Positions 11,012 to 20,212 are shown, counted from the first letter of the stretch. The stretch is DNA of 64,000 nt from Mycolicibacterium llatzerense (GCF_000878195.1 NZ_JXST01000021.1:48346-112345); one strand, 5' to 3'. Notes: generated by a model not told the origin, from the letters alone. Numbers and translations: made by a program.

Positions 11012-11677
11012 TCAGCGCGGGCGGATGATCACCTCGTGCTGGTGGGCGTCGTCGGGGGTGGCCACCACCTGGGCGATCACCTGGGCGACGGTCGAGGGCT
11101 TCAGGAACCGCTCGGGCTTGTACTCGCCGCCTTCGTAGGCCACCAGGTTCCATTGCATGTCGGTGTCGATCCGGCCCGGGTACACCGTCGTCACCCGCAG
11201 TGACGGTTCGTCGGTGCGCAGGGCGTCGGCGAAGGCCCGCAGCGCGAACTTGCTGGCCGCGTACGACGCCAGGCCGGGGGACGGGCTGCGGCCCGCGCCG
11301 GAGTTGACGAAGATCACCTGACCCCGGGCCGCGCGCAACGCCGGTAGCAGGGGCAGCGTAAGTCCCACGGCGCCAATCACATTCACTTCCATGGTGGCCC
11401 GCCACTCCTCGACCGACGATTCGCCGACCCGGCCGGGGTACGCCACGCCGGCGTTGTGCACCAGCACGTCGAGCTCGACGATCGGCTCGACCGTCGCCTC
11501 GACGCCCTCGTAGTCGGTGAGGTCCATGGGCCAGGTGGTCGCGCCCAGCCGCTCGGCGACGGCGTCGAGTTCGGCCGACGGCCGGCCCGCCAGGAACAGC
11601 GTGTGGGTCGGGGCCAAGGCTTCGGCGATGGCCAGTCCGAGGCCCCGGGAAGCGCCGGTGATCATTGCGGTCGGCAT
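11012..11677 (-). CDS. Short-chain dehydrogenase/reductase
   Basis: A 221-residue classical SDR with an NAD(P)-binding Rossmann fold. ITGASRGLG occupies residues 6-14 (GxxxGxG), VHNAGVA is the NAG motif, and YAASK is the catalytic Tyr-x-x-x-Lys preceded by a VNSGAG serine strand. The substrate is unknown. ATG 11677 lies 6 nt after a TAGGCT box, so the message is probably leaderless. Convergent with leuS and divergent from ggH. Confidence 0.88.
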   Translation of the reverse strand: MPTAMITGASRGLGLAIAEALAPTHTLFLAGRPSAELDAVAERLGATTWPMDLTDYEGVEATVEPIVELDVLVHNAGVAYPGRVGESSVEEWRATMEVNVIGAVGLTLPLLPALRAARGQVIFVNSGAGRSPSPGLASYAASKFALRAFADALRTDEPSLRVTTVYPGRIDTDMQWNLVAYEGGEYKPERFLKPSTVAQVIAQVVATPDDAHQHEVIIRPR

Positions 11678-11683
11678 GGCGTG

Positions 11684-11689
11684 AGCCTA
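11684..11689 (-). promoter_or_regulatory. Leaderless -10 box for SDR gene
   Basis: TAGGCT on the minus strand, 6 nt before ATG 11677. Confidence 0.5.
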
Positions 11690-11731
11690 CCGATCAGCGA
11701 ATCCCGGAGCCGCGACGCACAATGGACAGCG

Positions 11732-13072
11732 ATGCCACCCGACCACAGCTTCGCGCCCACCCAGCTCTCCGCCCGCGCCGCCTACCTGCTGCGCGGTAAT
11801 GACCTGGGCGTCATGACGACGGCGGCGCCGCTGCTGTACCCGCACATGTGGAGCTGGGACGCCGCGTTCGTGTCGATCGGGCTGGCGTCGCTGACCGTCG
11901 AGCGCGCTGTCGTCGAACTGGACACGTTGTTGTCGGCGCAGTGGGCCAACGGCATGATCCCGCACATCGTGTTCGCCAACGGCGTCGACGGCTACTTTCC
12001 CGGGCCGGCTCGATGGGAGACCTCCACGCTGGCCATCAACGCGCCGCGCAACCGGGACACGTCCGGCATCACGCAGCCTCCGGTGCATGCCATTGCGGTG
12101 CAACGGATTCTGGACCACGCGCGCACCCGCGGGCGGTCCACCCGGGTGGTGGCCGAGTCGTTCCTGGACCGCAGGTGGGACGACCTGGTGCGCTGGCACC
12201 GCTGGCTGGCCGAGGCGCGTGATCCGCAGGAGCGCGGCCGGGTGACGCTGTATCACGGCTGGGAATCCGGCATGGACAACTCGCCACGGTGGGATAGCTC
12301 CTACGCCAACGTGATTCCGGGCGCGGTGCCCGAATACCAGCGCGAGGACAACGCGATCATCACCGACACCAGCCAGCGCCCGTCCGACGTCGAGTACGAC
12401 CGGTACCTGTGGTTGCTGGAGGAGATGAAGTCCGTCCGGTACGACGACGCGCTGCTGCCGAAGGTGATGAGCTTTCAGGTCGAGGATGTGTTCGTCTCGG
12501 CCATCCTGTCGGTGGCGTGCACGGTTCTGGCGGAGATCGGCGAGGACTACAAGCGGCCGAATGCGGATGTGCGCGAACTGTATTCGTGGGCCGAGCGGTT
12601 CCGTCAGGGTGTGGTGGCGACCACCGACGAACGCACGGGCGCGGCCCGCGATTTCGATCTGCGGGCCGACAAGTGGATCCCGAGTGAGACCGTGGCGCAG
12701 TTCGCCCCGTTGCTCTGTGGCGGTCTGCCGCATGACCGCGAACGCGCGCTGCTGCGGCTGCTGGAGGGTCCGCGGTTCTGCGCGCACCCCGACCTCAAGT
12801 ACCCACTGATCCCGTCGACGTCACCGGTGTCCCGCGACTTCCGCCCGCGGGAGTACTGGCGCGGCCCGGTGTGGCCGGTGATGACGTGGCTGTTCTCGTG
12901 GTGTTTCGCGCGCCGCGGGTGGTCGGAGCGGGCATCGATCCTGCGCCGGGAAGGCCTGCGGCAGGCCAGTGACGGCACGTTCGCCGAATACTACGAGCCC
13001 TTCACCGGGGAACCGCTCGGCAGCATGCAGCAGTCGTGGACCGCCGCGGCCGTACTGGACTGGCTGGGTTGA
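11732..13072 (+). CDS. ggH: Glucosylglycerate hydrolase (GH63 family)
   Basis: A 446-residue (alpha/alpha)6-barrel glycoside hydrolase that cleaves glucosylglycerate to glucose and glycerate. In rapidly growing mycobacteria this mobilises the compatible solute, notably on leaving nitrogen starvation. Length and sequence match the M. hassiacum enzyme closely. The residues equivalent to its catalytic acids are present: Asp182 in GWESGMDNSPRWD and Glu419 in DGTFAEYYEPF. Other conserved stretches are LLYPHMWSWDAAF and REYWRGPVWPVMTW. ATG 11732 gives the family length. The frame is open upstream to 11456, but that part is antisense to the SDR gene. The protein is cytoplasmic, without a signal peptide. 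Confidence 0.93.
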   Translation: MPPDHSFAPTQLSARAAYLLRGNDLGVMTTAAPLLYPHMWSWDAAFVSIGLASLTVERAVVELDTLLSAQWANGMIPHIVFANGVDGYFPGPARWETSTLAINAPRNRDTSGITQPPVHAIAVQRILDHARTRGRSTRVVAESFLDRRWDDLVRWHRWLAEARDPQERGRVTLYHGWESGMDNSPRWDSSYANVIPGAVPEYQREDNAIITDTSQRPSDVEYDRYLWLLEEMKSVRYDDALLPKVMSFQVEDVFVSAILSVACTVLAEIGEDYKRPNADVRELYSWAERFRQGVVATTDERTGAARDFDLRADKWIPSETVAQFAPLLCGGLPHDRERALLRLLEGPRFCAHPDLKYPLIPSTSPVSRDFRPREYWRGPVWPVMTWLFSWCFARRGWSERASILRREGLRQASDGTFAEYYEPFTGEPLGSMQQSWTAAAVLDWLG

Positions 13073-13134
13073 GCTAGGCCGTATTGCCGCGCTTCTCATC
13101 GTGGCTCGTTCCTCGCCGCTTGATCCTCGCGCGG

Positions 13135-13599
13135 CTAGTCGTCGTTGCTGGTGGCCAGCTTCTCCAGTGGCGCAAGGGCCTTGGAGATGTTGTCGATGTC
13201 CTCGGGTGTCAGCTTGGCCATCATTGCGATCAGGACCTTGCGACGGGCCTCGAGGGCCTCACGGTGCTGCACGAGTCCGCGCGGCGTCACGTTCACCAGG
13301 ACAGCGCGCAGGTCAGAAGGGTCACGGGACCGCTTGACCAGACCCAGCTTCTCCAACCGCCGGATCGCCACCGTCGTGGTGGGGGTGCGGACCCGCTCAT
13401 GCGCGGCCAGCTCGGTCATCCGGATGGGTCCGCGATCCAGCAGCGTGAGCAGGATGGACAACTGCGCGAGGGTCAGGTCGGCGCCGGCCTCGGCGTCCTT
13501 CGGGATCTCGACGCGTCGGCGCATCACGTTGAACAGCTTGGAGAGGACCTGCTGCAGGTCTCCTGCAAGGTCCGCGACCTGCGGCTCCGTCGACGACAT
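13135..13599 (-). CDS. MarR-family transcriptional regulator
   Basis: A 154-residue winged-helix regulator of MarR type, equivalent in position to Rv0042c. The DNA-binding core is visible as LTLAQLSILLTLLDRGPIRM, TELAAHERVRTPTTTVAIRR and LEKLGLVKRSRDPSDLRAV (wing). The ligand is unknown. ATG 13599 follows a TAGACT box by 8 nt, and a partly symmetric GTTnGA...TCnAAC sequence overlaps that box, so autoregulation is likely. It lies 41 nt downstream of the glnQ-like gene on the same strand. Confidence 0.88.
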   Translation of the reverse strand: MSSTEPQVADLAGDLQQVLSKLFNVMRRRVEIPKDAEAGADLTLAQLSILLTLLDRGPIRMTELAAHERVRTPTTTVAIRRLEKLGLVKRSRDPSDLRAVLVNVTPRGLVQHREALEARRKVLIAMMAKLTPEDIDNISKALAPLEKLATSNDD

Positions 13600-13607
13600 A
13601 GTTCGAT

Positions 13608-13613
13608 AGTCTA
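13608..13613 (-). promoter_or_regulatory. -10 box for marR gene
   Basis: TAGACT on the minus strand, 8 nt before ATG 13599, inside an imperfect inverted repeat GTTAGA-CTA-TCGAAC that could be the MarR operator. Confidence 0.4.
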
Positions 13614-13639
13614 ACGTGTATGCCGGGTACTGGCCGGTA

Positions 13640-14377
13640 TTAGACAACCTGCGCCAGAAATTGACGTAAACGTTGAGTTTCAGCGGATTCGAAGATCCGC
13701 TCGGGGGTTCCGGTCTCGATCACGCGGCCGCCGTCCATGAACACCACCGAATCTGCCGCTGACCGGGCGAAACCCATCTCGTGGGTGACGACCACCATGG
13801 TCATGCCGTCGGCCCCGAGTTCGCTGATGAGCGTCAGGATGCCCTTGACCAGTTCGGGATCCAGCGCCGAAGTGGCCTCGTCGAAGAACATCACCTGGGG
13901 ATTCATGGCCAGGGCGCGGGCGATCGCGACACGTTGCTGTTGTCCGCCGGAGAGGGTCGCGGGGCGGACCTCGGCCTTGTGCTTCAGCCCGACGCGCTCC
14001 AGCAGTTTCAGGCCGAGTTCGCGGGCGGCATCGGCGTCCAGGCGCTTGAGTTTGCGGGGCCCCAGCGTGACGTTCTCCAGCACCGTCCGATGCGGGAACA
14101 GGTTGAAATGCTGGAACACCATCCCGATCCGCTGGCGCAGCTGATCGGGGTTGTCCTTCAGGACCGAACGACCGTCGAGCAGGATGTCGCCGCGGTCCGG
14201 TTCGTACAACCGGTTCAGGGTGCGCAGCAGCGTCGATTTGCCCGAGCCCGACGGGCCGATGACGGCCGTCGTGGTGCCGGCCGGCACGTCCAGGTCGACG
14301 CCCCGCAAGACGGTGCTGGCACCGAAGGACAGGTGAATGTCGTTGGCGGCCAGGGAAACCGGCTGCGGGGCGGTCAT
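13640..14377 (-). CDS. glnQ: Polar amino-acid ABC transporter ATPase, GlnQ type
   Basis: A 245-residue ABC ATPase that powers uptake of polar amino acids, probably glutamine or glutamate. Walker A is GPSGSGKS, the Q loop is in GMVFQHFNLFP, the signature is LSGGQQQRVAIARAL, and Walker B with the catalytic Glu is VMFFDEATSAL. A switch histidine follows in VVVTHEMGFA. Its start codon overlaps the stop of the upstream permease gene by 4 nt (ATGA), so the two are translationally coupled and form one transporter. The specific substrate is inferred from the family only. Confidence 0.9.
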   Translation of the reverse strand: MTAPQPVSLAANDIHLSFGASTVLRGVDLDVPAGTTTAVIGPSGSGKSTLLRTLNRLYEPDRGDILLDGRSVLKDNPDQLRQRIGMVFQHFNLFPHRTVLENVTLGPRKLKRLDADAARELGLKLLERVGLKHKAEVRPATLSGGQQQRVAIARALAMNPQVMFFDEATSALDPELVKGILTLISELGADGMTMVVVTHEMGFARSAADSVVFMDGGRVIETGTPERIFESAETQRLRQFLAQVV

Positions 14378-16140
14378 GCGATCTCCTCGGTCGCGGCGGT
14401 GAGCTCGGGTTCGGCGGGCCGACCTTTACTGAGTCGCCGGTCGATGTAGTTGACCAGGTGGGTCAGGGGCACGGTCAGGGCCAGGTAGAACAAGCCGGAA
14501 GCAACCAGGGGAGAAAGGTTTCCGGTCTGCGCGTTGAGGTCGCGGCCCACCTGGAACAGCTCGCGCTGACTGGCGATCAACCCGAGGAAGTACACCAGCG
14601 ACGACGCCTTCAGCAGCGAGATGAACTGGTTCATCAGCGCCGGCAGCACGCGGCGGACGCCCTGCGGCACCACCACCAGGCGCATCGATGCCGGGTAGCC
14701 GAAGCCGAGCGCGCGCGAAGCCTCGAGCTGGCCGGCGTCGACACTCTGAATACCCGAACGCAGAATTTCCCCGATATAGGCGCCCGCCATCAGCCCCAGC
14801 GCGGCAATTCCCAAGGGGTACGGGTTGTTTCCGGTCAGCGAGCCCACCACCGGACCGATGCCCAGCCCGATCACCAGGATGATCACCACTTCGGGCAGAC
14901 CGCGGAAGATGTCGGTGTACACCCGCGCCGGCCACCGCAGCCAGCGCGACCGGGAGATGCCCGCGATGGCCAGCGTCATGCCGATGATCAAGCCGATGAT
15001 GCTGGCGCTGACGGTCAGGATGAGGGTGTTCGGCAGGCCCGTCTTGAACAGATCCGGGATGGCCTGCCGATACAGCCGCCAGTCCAGGAATGCGTCTTTC
15101 AGTTGGGACAGAGTGGATTTCGGCGCGGGACCGGACGTCGGCGCCGCGGACGCGTGCGACGCGGCGATGGCGTTGAAGTCGGGCAGTTGCGGCAGCGGAG
15201 CGGCCTTCGATCCGGGCTTCCAGCCCGGCGGCAGGGCTCGCGGTACCCAGTCCGAATAGAGCCGAGCCCAGGTGCCGTCGGCGATCACCGCGTCGAGGCC
15301 CGCGTTGAGCGCGTCGATCAGCGGCTTGTTCTCCTTCGCGACCGCGTAGGCCACGAAATTGTCCAAGCTGAAGGTGTTTTCGACGATCCGCGCCGGGTCA
15401 CCCGGCTGCACGGTGCCGGAGGCCTGCTGCGACGGCGCCACCCAGGCGTCGATCTGCCGGGTCTTGATGTTGGCGTAAACCGTTGCGTAGTCCGGGAATT
15501 TCACCGGTTCCAGGTGCAGGGTGTCGACGACGTAGGCCTCCTGCACGGTGCCCTGTACGACGCCGATGCGCTGGCCCGCCTTCAGTGCACCGAACCCGTT
15601 GATGGCCGATCCGCTCGGCACGACGAGCGAAAAGTAGCCGAAGTCATAGCCATTGGTGAATCCGACGGTGCGGCGCCGGGCGTCGGTGGTGGTGATCGAT
15701 GACGACCCGACGTCGAATCGGCGGGAGGCGACCTGGGCGAGCAGCCCGGCGAAATCGGTGCCGACGAAGTTGACGCGCAGCCCGATCTTCTCGGCGATGG
15801 CCCGCAGCAGCTCGTTGTCGAAGCCGGTGAACTGGCCGCCCGAGTTGATACAGATGCTCGGCGGCGCATCGGACAGTGTGCCGACGGTCAGCACCCCGGG
15901 GGCGCTCAGCCCCAAGGTCTCCGGCCGCACTGTCGAAAGCGGTTGGGTACCAGGCGTCGTGTACTTGTCGGTGCCGTCGCCCTGGGCGGCGGTGGCCAGG
16001 TTGGTGGGCAGCGCGCTGGCGCTCTGCACGCCCGGCGGAGCGCACTGGTCGGTGGTGGCGCGGGCCGGGGCGCCCACGGACAGCGAGCAGACCAGGAGTG
16101 CCACCAGTATCGCTACCGTCGCACGCAGGAAAGAGGTCAC
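14374..16140 (-). CDS. Fused substrate-binding/permease subunit of polar amino-acid ABC transporter
   Basis: A 588-residue two-domain protein. A signal segment (FLRATVAILVALLVCSLSVG) leads to a family 3 periplasmic-type binding domain, about residues 75-300, with VLTVGTLSDAPPSICINSG and GFDNELLRAIAEKIGLRVNF. A HisM/GlnP-type permease domain follows from about residue 370, with TLILTVSASIIGLIIGMTLA and an EAA-like loop around EASRALGFGYPASMRLVVVP. Fusion of receptor to permease is known in Gram-positive GlnPH-type importers. GTG 16140 lies 7 nt after a TAGGTT box; the TTG at 16149 would fall inside that box, so it is rejected. Confidence 0.88.
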   Translation of the reverse strand: MTSFLRATVAILVALLVCSLSVGAPARATTDQCAPPGVQSASALPTNLATAAQGDGTDKYTTPGTQPLSTVRPETLGLSAPGVLTVGTLSDAPPSICINSGGQFTGFDNELLRAIAEKIGLRVNFVGTDFAGLLAQVASRRFDVGSSSITTTDARRRTVGFTNGYDFGYFSLVVPSGSAINGFGALKAGQRIGVVQGTVQEAYVVDTLHLEPVKFPDYATVYANIKTRQIDAWVAPSQQASGTVQPGDPARIVENTFSLDNFVAYAVAKENKPLIDALNAGLDAVIADGTWARLYSDWVPRALPPGWKPGSKAAPLPQLPDFNAIAASHASAAPTSGPAPKSTLSQLKDAFLDWRLYRQAIPDLFKTGLPNTLILTVSASIIGLIIGMTLAIAGISRSRWLRWPARVYTDIFRGLPEVVIILVIGLGIGPVVGSLTGNNPYPLGIAALGLMAGAYIGEILRSGIQSVDAGQLEASRALGFGYPASMRLVVVPQGVRRVLPALMNQFISLLKASSLVYFLGLIASQRELFQVGRDLNAQTGNLSPLVASGLFYLALTVPLTHLVNYIDRRLSKGRPAEPELTAATEEIA

Positions 16141-16147
16141 GCAGGTC

Positions 16148-16153
16148 AACCTA
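16148..16153 (-). promoter_or_regulatory. Leaderless -10 box for transporter operon
   Basis: TAGGTT on the minus strand, 7 nt before GTG 16140. It decides the start codon of the binding-protein/permease gene. Confidence 0.5.
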
Positions 16154-16218
16154 GCGGGTGCCCGGCCGAATTCAGCGGCTTCAGCTCGCCCGGAATTGAT
16201 CCGGCCGGGCCACGTCGG

Positions 16219-17001
16219 TTACTGGCTGTCGCGCCACCGGCACAGGGTTTCGGCGTGGCCCAGGTCGTAGTCCGGCCCGTTGACGCCCACCGTCAGCAAC
16301 GAAACACCCAGCGCGGTCAGGGCTTCGGCGTTGGCGATCAACCCGTCGCCGCTGTCGTCCACGCCGGCCGAGCGGACGATGGTGCTGGGGTCGCGGCCGA
16401 CGTCGGCACAGTGCCGGTCCAGCACGGCGGCCTTCTCCGGATACGTCGACGCCGAGGTGAAGCTGTGCCACATCTGGGCGTACTGCGCGACGAGCTTGAG
16501 CGTCTTGCGTTCGCCCTGGCCGCCGATCAGGATCGGAATCTCGCGCACCGGGGCCGGATTGAGCTTGCCCAACCGCGAGATGATCCGCGGCATCGCCGCT
16601 GCCAGGTCGTCGAGTCTGCTTCCGGCCGTGCCGAATTCGTAGCCGTACTCGTCGTAGTCCTTCTCTTTCCAGCCCGATCCGATGCCCAGGATCAGCCGCC
16701 CGTCGGAAATGTTGTCGACCGTCCGCGCCATGTCCGCCAGCAGTTCCGGGTTGCGGTACGAGTTACAGCTGACCAGGGCGCCGATCTCGATCCGCGACGT
16801 TTGCTCGGCCCAGGCGCCCAGCATCGTCCAGCATTCGTAGTGCGCGCCGTCGGGATCGCCGTACAGCGGGAAGAAGTGGTCCCAGTTGAAGGCGACGTCG
16901 ACGCCGAGGTCCTCGCTGCGACGGACCGCGTCGCGCATCAGGCCGTAGTTGGGGGAGTGCTGGGGCTGCAGTTGAACCCCGATGCGGATGGGAAAGGTCA
17001 T
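16219..17001 (-). CDS. LLM-class F420-dependent oxidoreductase (Rv0044c-like)
   Basis: A 260-residue luciferase-like TIM-barrel protein of the F420-dependent group, positional equivalent of Rv0044c. Seen features are the N-terminal strand IRIGVQLQPQHSPNYG, SEDLGVDVAFNWDHFFPLYG, then IGALVSCNSYRNPELLADMA and DGRLILGIGSGWKEKDYDEY, and IPILIGGQGERKTLKL. The substrate is unknown. ATG 17001 follows a TAGCGT box by 6 nt. It lies 9 nt after the stop of the hydrolase gene on the same strand, but the internal promoter suggests it can also be transcribed alone. Confidence 0.9.
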   Translation of the reverse strand: MTFPIRIGVQLQPQHSPNYGLMRDAVRRSEDLGVDVAFNWDHFFPLYGDPDGAHYECWTMLGAWAEQTSRIEIGALVSCNSYRNPELLADMARTVDNISDGRLILGIGSGWKEKDYDEYGYEFGTAGSRLDDLAAAMPRIISRLGKLNPAPVREIPILIGGQGERKTLKLVAQYAQMWHSFTSASTYPEKAAVLDRHCADVGRDPSTIVRSAGVDDSGDGLIANAEALTALGVSLLTVGVNGPDYDLGHAETLCRWRDSQ

Positions 17002-17007
17002 GTCCCC

Positions 17008-17013
17008 ACGCTA
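17008..17013 (-). promoter_or_regulatory. Leaderless -10 box for LLM oxidoreductase
   Basis: TAGCGT on the minus strand, 6 nt before ATG 17001, overlapping the stop codon of the upstream hydrolase gene. Confidence 0.5.
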
Positions 17014-17913
17014 GCGGCCGAGGACGCCCCGCAGAATGTCCACGAGCGCCGCGGGCTGATCGCCCTGCACCGAGTGCCCGGAATCGGCGACCATGTGGGT
17101 CCGCTGGAAACCCGGCGCGCCTGCGGCGAAGGCGGCGGCATCGTCGTCGTTGACGAAGTACGACTTGGCGCCCCGCACCAGGGTGGTCGGCATGGTGATG
17201 GACGGGACGTCGTCCCACAGTCCGGCGAAACCGTCACCGACGCGGAGCGAATCGTAGCGCCAGGTCCAGGTGCCGTCGTCGAGTTGCTTGGCGTTGTGAA
17301 AGACGCCGCGGCGCAACGAGTCCCGGCTGCGGTGCGGGGATGCGGCCATCGTGACGTCCAGCATCGCGGCGAAACTGGGGAAGCTGCGGTCGCCCTTCAC
17401 CAGCGCGACCGCGCCCAGCTGGGCCTGGGTCATCTGCTCGTGCCGCTCCGGCGCCGACGGGGTGACGTCGATCAGGACCAGCGAGGGCACCAGGGCCGTG
17501 TCGGTCGCCGCGATGCGCAGCGCGGTCAGCCCACCCAATGACATCCCGACCACCAGCCGGGCCGACGGGGCGTGCGCGCGCAGCACCGGCCGCAGGGTTT
17601 CCGCGTTGAGCTTGGGCCCGTAGTCGCCGTCCTCGCGCCAGGCCGACCGCCCGTGCCCGGGCAGGTCGATCGCCAGCGCCGGCACGCCGAGGCCGAGAAT
17701 GACCGTGTCCCAGGTGTGCGCGTTCTGTCCGCCGCCGTGCAGGAACACCACCTCGGGTTCCGAGGTGCCCCACTTCAGCAGGCTGATCGGCCCGTCCTCG
17801 ATCCGGGACACCGCGGGCAGCGGACCGGTCGCGCCGATCTGCTCGGCGTTCTCGGGCAGCAGCGCGAACTCGTCGAGCGCCAGCAGGTCGTCGTCGGAAA
17901 TCTCGAGGGCCAC
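17011..17913 (-). CDS. Alpha/beta hydrolase (Rv0045c-like esterase)
   Basis: A 300-residue alpha/beta hydrolase matching Rv0045c (298 aa), a characterised esterase of unknown natural substrate. The oxyanion region is VVFLHGGGQNAHTWD and the nucleophile elbow is VVGMSLGGLTALRIA (GxSxG). A catalytic histidine is likely in MVADSGHSVQGDQP near the C-terminus. GTG 17913 lies 7 nt after a TAATGT box, consistent with leaderless translation. Confidence 0.9.
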   Translation of the reverse strand: MALEISDDDLLALDEFALLPENAEQIGATGPLPAVSRIEDGPISLLKWGTSEPEVVFLHGGGQNAHTWDTVILGLGVPALAIDLPGHGRSAWREDGDYGPKLNAETLRPVLRAHAPSARLVVGMSLGGLTALRIAATDTALVPSLVLIDVTPSAPERHEQMTQAQLGAVALVKGDRSFPSFAAMLDVTMAASPHRSRDSLRRGVFHNAKQLDDGTWTWRYDSLRVGDGFAGLWDDVPSITMPTTLVRGAKSYFVNDDDAAAFAAGAPGFQRTHMVADSGHSVQGDQPAALVDILRGVLGR

Positions 17914-17920
17914 GTTTCGG

Positions 17921-17926
17921 ACATTA
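17921..17926 (-). promoter_or_regulatory. Leaderless -10 box for alpha/beta hydrolase
   Basis: TAATGT on the minus strand, 7 nt before GTG 17913. Confidence 0.5.
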
Positions 17927-17946
17927 CCCCCGGCGCCGGGGAGCGC

Positions 17947-19518
17947 TCAGCTGCCGACCGGGGCGGAGGTTCGGATCAGGTGATCGAACGCCGACAGCGC
18001 CGCTGTCGCACCAGCTCCCGCCGCGATGACGATCTGCTTGAACGGCACCGTCGTGCAGTCGCCGGCGGCGAACACGCCGGGGACCGACGTCTGGCCGCGT
18101 TCGTCGATGACGATCTCGCCGCGCTTGGACAGTTCGACGCTGCCTTCGAGCCACTCGGTGTTGGGCAGCAGGCCGATCTGGACGAAGACGCCCTGCAGCT
18201 CGAGGGTGTGCGCCTCGCCGGTGGAGCGGTCCTGGTAGGTCAGGCCGGTGACCTGATCGCCGTCGCCGAGCACCTCGGTGGTCAGCGTGCTCAGCAGGAT
18301 GTCGACGTTGGGCAGGCTGCGCAGCTTGCGCTGCAGCACCTCGTCGGCGCGCAACACGGAATCGAACTCGATGAGCGTCACGTGGGAGACGACGCCGGCG
18401 AGGTCGATCGCGGCCTCCACGCCGGAGTTGCCGCCGCCGACGACGGCGACGCGCTTGCCCTTGAACAGCGGTCCGTCGCAGTGCGGGCAGTAGGTGACGC
18501 CCTTGTTGCGGTACTCGGCCTCGCCCGGCACGTCCATCGAGCGCCAGCGGGCGCCGGTGGACAGGATGACGGTGCGAGCGGTCAGCGAGGCGCCGCTTTC
18601 CAGCGAGATCTCGATGAGCCCGCCCTCGTCGATCGCGGGCAGCAGCTTCGCGCCGCGCTGGGTGTTCATCACGTCGACGTCGTACTCGCCGACATGGGCT
18701 TCCAGCGCCGCGGCGTACTTCGGTCCTTCGGTGTGCGGGACGGAGATGTAGTTCTCGATCGCCATGGTGTCGAGCACCTGACCACCGAATCGCTCGGCGA
18801 CCACGCCGGTGCGAATTCCCTTGCGGGCAGCGTAGATTGCGGCCGCCGCTCCTGCGGGTCCGCCACCGATCACCAGCACGTCGAAGGGGTCCTTCTCGGC
18901 GATCGCTTCGGCAGTGCGCTGCGCGGCGCCGACGTCGACCTTGCCGATGATCTGCTCGAGGGTCATCCGGCCCGAGTCGAACACCTCACCGTTGAGGAAG
19001 ACGGTGGGCACCGCCAGCACCTTGCGCTGCTCGACCTCGTCTTTGAACAGCGCGCCGTCGATGGCGACATGGGTGATGCGCGGGTTGAGGATCGCCATCA
19101 GGTTCAGCGCCTGCACCACGTCGGGGCAGTTCTGGCAGGACAGCGAGAAGTAGGTCTCGAAGTGCAGGTCGGCGTCGAGGCCCCGCACCTGCTCGAGCAG
19201 TTCGGGGGCTTCCTTCGACGGGTATCCGCCGACCTGCAGCAGGGCCAGGGCCAGCGACGAGAACTCGTGGCCGAGGGGGATGCCTGCGAACCGGACCTCG
19301 ACGTCGGTGCCGGCGCGACGGATCGCGAACGACGGCCGACGGGCGTCGTCGTCGGCACGCGAGTAGGTGATCTTGTCCGACATCGCCGCGATCTCGGTGA
19401 GCAGTGCGGCGAGTTCGGTGGACTTGGGGCTGTCATCGAGGGAGGACACCAGCTCGATGGGCGCGGTCAGGCGCTCCAACAGGGACTTCAACTGGCCGGC
19501 GAGTGAGGTGTCGAGCAT
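17947..19518 (-). CDS. ahpF: Alkyl hydroperoxide reductase subunit F
   Basis: A 523-residue flavoprotein that uses NADH to re-reduce AhpC. It is strikingly like enterobacterial AhpF (521 aa). An N-terminal tandem thioredoxin-fold domain carries [17 protein letters not shown] (CxxC). The FAD/NAD part has [20 protein letters not shown], the redox motif [12 protein letters not shown] (CxxC) and [19 protein letters not shown]. It ends with [19 protein letters not shown] 19518 (MLDTSLAG) has GGAG about 9 nt upstream and matches the E. coli start; in-frame ATGs at 19533 and 19557 are alternatives. It lies downstream of ahpC on the same strand. M. tuberculosis lacks AhpF and uses AhpD, so this is an addition at this locus. 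Confidence 0.95.
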   Translation of the reverse strand: MLDTSLAGQLKSLLERLTAPIELVSSLDDSPKSTELAALLTEIAAMSDKITYSRADDDARRPSFAIRRAGTDVEVRFAGIPLGHEFSSLALALLQVGGYPSKEAPELLEQVRGLDADLHFETYFSLSCQNCPDVVQALNLMAILNPRITHVAIDGALFKDEVEQRKVLAVPTVFLNGEVFDSGRMTLEQIIGKVDVGAAQRTAEAIAEKDPFDVLVIGGGPAGAAAAIYAARKGIRTGVVAERFGGQVLDTMAIENYISVPHTEGPKYAAALEAHVGEYDVDVMNTQRGAKLLPAIDEGGLIEISLESGASLTARTVILSTGARWRSMDVPGEAEYRNKGVTYCPHCDGPLFKGKRVAVVGGGNSGVEAAIDLAGVVSHVTLIEFDSVLRADEVLQRKLRSLPNVDILLSTLTTEVLGDGDQVTGLTYQDRSTGEAHTLELQGVFVQIGLLPNTEWLEGSVELSKRGEIVIDERGQTSVPGVFAAGDCTTVPFKQIVIAAGAGATAALSAFDHLIRTSAPVGS

Positions 19519-19648
19519 GCGGATCAACTCCATCGATGAGAGGACTGGCTGGGCCATTTATGGCCCGAAAGATATTGGTGAAAAACAGTTTTGATGGGCG
19601 GTGCGGGCCGGATGAACCAGACCCGCACCGTCAACCAACAGTGCAGAG

Positions 19649-20212
19649 CTAGATCTTGCCGACGAGTTCCAGCGACGGGGCCAGGGTCTCTTCGCCCTCT
19701 TCCCACTTGGCCGGGCAGACCTCGCCCGGGTGGTTGCGGACGTACTGAGCGGCCTTGACCTTGCGGACCAGCTCGGCGGCGTTGCGGCCGATGCCCTCGG
19801 CGGTGACCTCGGTGAACTGGACGACGCCGTCGGGGTCGACCAGGAAGGTGCCGCGGTCGGCCAGGCCCTGGTCTTCGCGGAGCACCTCGAAGTTGGTGCT
19901 GATCTGCAGGGTCGGGTCGCCGATCATGGCGTACTGGATCTTGCCGATGGTGTCGGACGAGTCGTGCCACGCCTTGTGGGTGAAGTGGGTGTCGGTGGAC
20001 ACCGAGAACACCTCGACGCCGAGGCGCTGCAGCTCCTCGTAGTGGTCGGCGAGGTCGCCGAGCTCGGTCGGGCAGACGAACGTGAAGTCGGCCGGGTAGA
20101 AGAAGAAGATCGCCCACTTGCCCGCGATGTCGGCGTCGGACACGGGGATGAAGGTGCCGTTCTTGTACGCGGTGGCGGAGAACGGCTTGATCTGCTTGTT
20201 GATCAGGGCCAC
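19649..20212 (-). CDS. ahpC: Alkyl hydroperoxide reductase subunit C (2-Cys peroxiredoxin, E. coli type)
   Basis: A 187-residue typical 2-Cys peroxiredoxin that reduces H2O2, organic peroxides and possibly peroxynitrite. The peroxidatic cysteine is Cys47 in [15 protein letters not shown]; the resolving cysteine lies in [17 protein letters not shown] near the end. Length and sequence match the enterobacterial AhpC type. GTG 20212 ([11 protein letters not shown]) has GAGG just upstream. The frame is open further to 20356 but without homology. It is followed by ahpF, its reductase. The upstream region carries an AT-rich inverted repeat that may be a redox-regulator site. Confidence 0.95.
   Translation of the reverse strand: MALINKQIKPFSATAYKNGTFIPVSDADIAGKWAIFFFYPADFTFVCPTELGDLADHYEELQRLGVEVFSVSTDTHFTHKAWHDSSDTIGKIQYAMIGDPTLQISTNFEVLREDQGLADRGTFLVDPDGVVQFTEVTAEGIGRNAAELVRKVKAAQYVRNHPGEVCPAKWEEGEETLAPSLELVGKI

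Noticed and set aside
13086..13135. GCCGCGC...GCGCGGC inverted repeat between ggH and the MarR gene
   Set aside because: Seven-bp GC arms around a 36-nt loop in GC-rich DNA are too weak to call a terminator.
14458..17541. Two long plus-strand open frames over the transporter, LLM and hydrolase genes
   Set aside because: They are antisense to well-identified genes and have shadow-type composition.
17572..19506. 644-codon plus-strand open frame
   Set aside because: Antisense to ahpF; the translation is repetitive His/Gln/Val-rich shadow sequence.
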